From: an uncultured Clostridia bacterium
Lineage (GTDB): Bacteria; Bacillota; Clostridia; Oscillospirales; Ruminococcaceae
Assembly: GCA_938014855.1 (NCBI GenBank)
Contig: CALLQM010000294.1
Span: forward strand, 1-10,550
Length of the DNA stretch: 10,550 nucleotides
Direction: 5' to 3'
Each line of letters begins with the position of its first letter. Position 1 is the stretch's first letter. Below, one piece after another: positions 9,188 to 10,550 of this stretch. The notes under the pieces are model-generated. The model did no database searches, was not told the DNA's origin, and was given only the letters and a program-made list of their open reading frames with translations. The position numbers and the translations under genes are program-made.

Positions 9188-9789
9188 ACTGCATACCTCG
9201 GCTTTCTATATTTTTTGCTTACATCCTCCAACAGCGTCTCCAGCTTTTCCAGTTCCTCCGGCGAAAGCTGATCTTTTGGGATCAGCAGGCACCGTTTGGT
9301 ATCCAGCATCACTAGAAAAAGCGAATCCGTGCTTTTGATTTCGCGGATGGATTCCCATGGCGTATCCGCCTTCTGTTCGCCCACATGCTCGGTGAGTTTG
9401 TCCTCGTAGAAATCCAGCAGGATATCACTTTGGAGATAGGGCGTAGCAGCGTGCTGTTTGGTAAGCACCCGTCTAAGCGACTTTTTGTAAAAATAGCGGT
9501 AATACAGAATGCTGTAAAGCCCCATCAAGATCATGATGGCAACCACCACATAGAAAAATCCGCTTCCTTCGATCTGCTGGGCAAGCAGGGCAGCCAGAAA
9601 TGCGACGCCGAACACCAGCTCGACCCATCCAATCAAAACCGTTTTTTTCCTGCCTTTTTTGACGCTTTCAGCACCCATCACAAGATGAAACTGAATATAA
9701 TCCTCCAGCGGGATACGGAATTTCAGCGAAAACAGCGGCTGTTCACTGCCTGTGTTTTCAATTTGATCGTTCGCTTTGTTTTCGTCCAT
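9184..9789 (-). CDS. YcxB-like membrane protein, first of a pair between gyrB and gyrA
   Basis: The 201-residue product has a polar N-terminus with FSLKFRIPLEDYIQF (20-34), two predicted membrane helices (about 50-70 and 77-98) joined by a short loop, then a basic stretch RYFYKKSLRR and a YcxB-like C-terminal domain (about 120-195). The last includes LLDFYEDKLTEHVG, a strand pair around 155-170 with LLIPKDQLSPEEL, and a closing helix. No enzyme motif is visible. The ATG at 9789 lies 11 bases after the gyrB stop codon. Its ribosome site AAGGAGG (9796-9802) overlaps the last two bases of that stop codon, so it is cotranscribed and probably translationally coupled with gyrB. The gyrase context is notable, but a role in DNA topology is not shown by the sequence. 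Confidence 0.72.
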   Translation of the reverse strand: MDENKANDQIENTGSEQPLFSLKFRIPLEDYIQFHLVMGAESVKKGRKKTVLIGWVELVFGVAFLAALLAQQIEGSGFFYVVVAIMILMGLYSILYYRYFYKKSLRRVLTKQHAATPYLQSDILLDFYEDKLTEHVGEQKADTPWESIREIKSTDSLFLVMLDTKRCLLIPKDQLSPEELEKLETLLEDVSKKYRKPRYAV

Positions 9790-9800
9790 TAGGCCCCTCC

Positions 9801-10550
9801 TTAGATATCCAGATTCTGTACATACTTCGCATTTTGTTCGATGAATTCTCTGCGCGGCGCAACCTTATCGCCCATCAAAATGGTAAAGGTTTCGTCCGCC
9901 TGCACCGCATCGGAAAGTTCCACACGAATCATCGTTCGATTTTCCGGGTTCATCGTGGTTTCCCAAAGCTGTTCGGGATCCATTTCACCAAGACCTTTGT
10001 AACGCTGAATGTCGCATTTTCCGTTGCCGTCCGGGCAGAGCTCTTTGATGTATTCATCGCGCTGTTTATCAGAAAATGCATAGCGCACCTGTTTTCCGCG
10101 GCTGACTTTAAACAGCGGCGGCTGTGCGATGCAGATATGTCCCTCTTCAACCAGCGGACGCATGAATCGATAGAAGAACGTCAAAAGCAGGGTGCGGATA
10201 TGCGAGCCGTCGACGTCGGCATCGGCCATGATGATGATTTTTCCGTAACGCAGTTTGGTAAGATCAAATTCATCACCCAATCCGGTTCCCAGCGCCGTTA
10301 CAATCGGCATCAGCTTTTCGTTGCTGTAAACTTTTTCGAGTCTTGCTTTTTCCACGTTGAGCATTTTTCCCCAAAGAGGGAGGATCGCTTGGAATTTACG
10401 GTCACGTCCCATCTTTGCGGAGCCGCCTGCGGAATCACCCTCGACGATGTAAATCTCGGTTCCATCCTGACCCTGCTGTGAGCAGTCGGCCAATTTGCCG
10501 GGCAGAGCGGCTGTTTCCAGCGCAGATTTGCGGCGGGTGAGTTCGCGCGC
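9801..10550 (-). CDS. gyrB: DNA gyrase subunit B, C-terminal part (5' end outside window)
   Basis: The frame is open to the right edge of the window and gives 249 visible residues. It covers the Toprim domain with EIYIVEGDSAGGSAK, where Glu is the metal ligand, and IIMADADVDGSHIRTLL with the DxD pair. The tail domain follows with RYKGLGEMDPEQLW, a PRREFIE-type motif and a NLDI end. Together with GyrA it forms the supercoiling enzyme; GyrB supplies ATP hydrolysis (the missing N-terminal half) and the Toprim metal site. The short spacing between the Toprim motifs fits the Gram-positive form without the long enterobacterial insert. The quinolone-region segment reads LPLWGKMLNVEKARL, with Trp in the place of the Arg or Lys of the more usual PLRGK or PLKGK. 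The stop codon is embedded in the ribosome site of the next gene. Confidence 0.97.
   Translation of the reverse strand, partial: ARELTRRKSALETAALPGKLADCSQQGQDGTEIYIVEGDSAGGSAKMGRDRKFQAILPLWGKMLNVEKARLEKVYSNEKLMPIVTALGTGLGDEFDLTKLRYGKIIIMADADVDGSHIRTLLLTFFYRFMRPLVEEGHICIAQPPLFKVSRGKQVRYAFSDKQRDEYIKELCPDGNGKCDIQRYKGLGEMDPEQLWETTMNPENRTMIRVELSDAVQADETFTILMGDKVAPRREFIEQNAKYVQNLDI

Noticed and set aside
9834..10481. Plus-strand open frame of 215 codons
   Set aside because: It is antisense to the conserved Toprim part of gyrB and shows no family or start signal.

Overview
The window looks like ordinary chromosome from a spore-forming, low-to-medium GC Firmicute, most likely a Clostridia member near the Oscillospiraceae/Ruminococcaceae. 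The reasons are strong AGGAGG-type ribosome sites with some GTG and TTG starts, a PdaA-type spore-cortex deacetylase, a GyrB and GyrA of Gram-positive type, and a GGGtGRT-family gene. The taxonomic call is inference from protein flavour and not from a search.

Left part (1-3960). The 3' end of a GGGtGRT-family gene runs in from the left edge and ends at a strong terminator. A cytoplasmic M14 zinc carboxypeptidase gene converges on it from the minus strand. Between the two 3' ends is a good-looking plus-strand promoter that would fire antisense into the peptidase gene. Divergent from the peptidase lies a plus-strand pair, a NUDIX ADP-ribose pyrophosphatase-like enzyme and a class I methyltransferase. 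These are followed by a pdaA-type polysaccharide deacetylase that here looks like a lipoprotein.

Middle (3920-5940). A bidirectional terminator separates pdaA from a convergent Na/Pi cotransporter-family gene with a fused PhoU domain. That gene has its own consensus-like promoter. It is preceded by the terminator of the gyrase operon.

Right part (5880-10550). On the minus strand the order of transcription is gyrB (3' part only), two small two-helix membrane proteins of YcxB-like type, then gyrA with a long acidic tail, then a strong terminator. The tight spacing indicates that gyrB and the two membrane genes are translated from one transcript. gyrA follows after 68 bases with no obvious terminator, so all four are probably one operon.

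I see no mobile element, CRISPR array, tRNA, rRNA or defence island. The points most worth a second look are the pair of membrane proteins lodged between gyrB and gyrA, the uncharacterised GGGtGRT protein, and the plus-strand promoter in the convergent gap at about 533-560.
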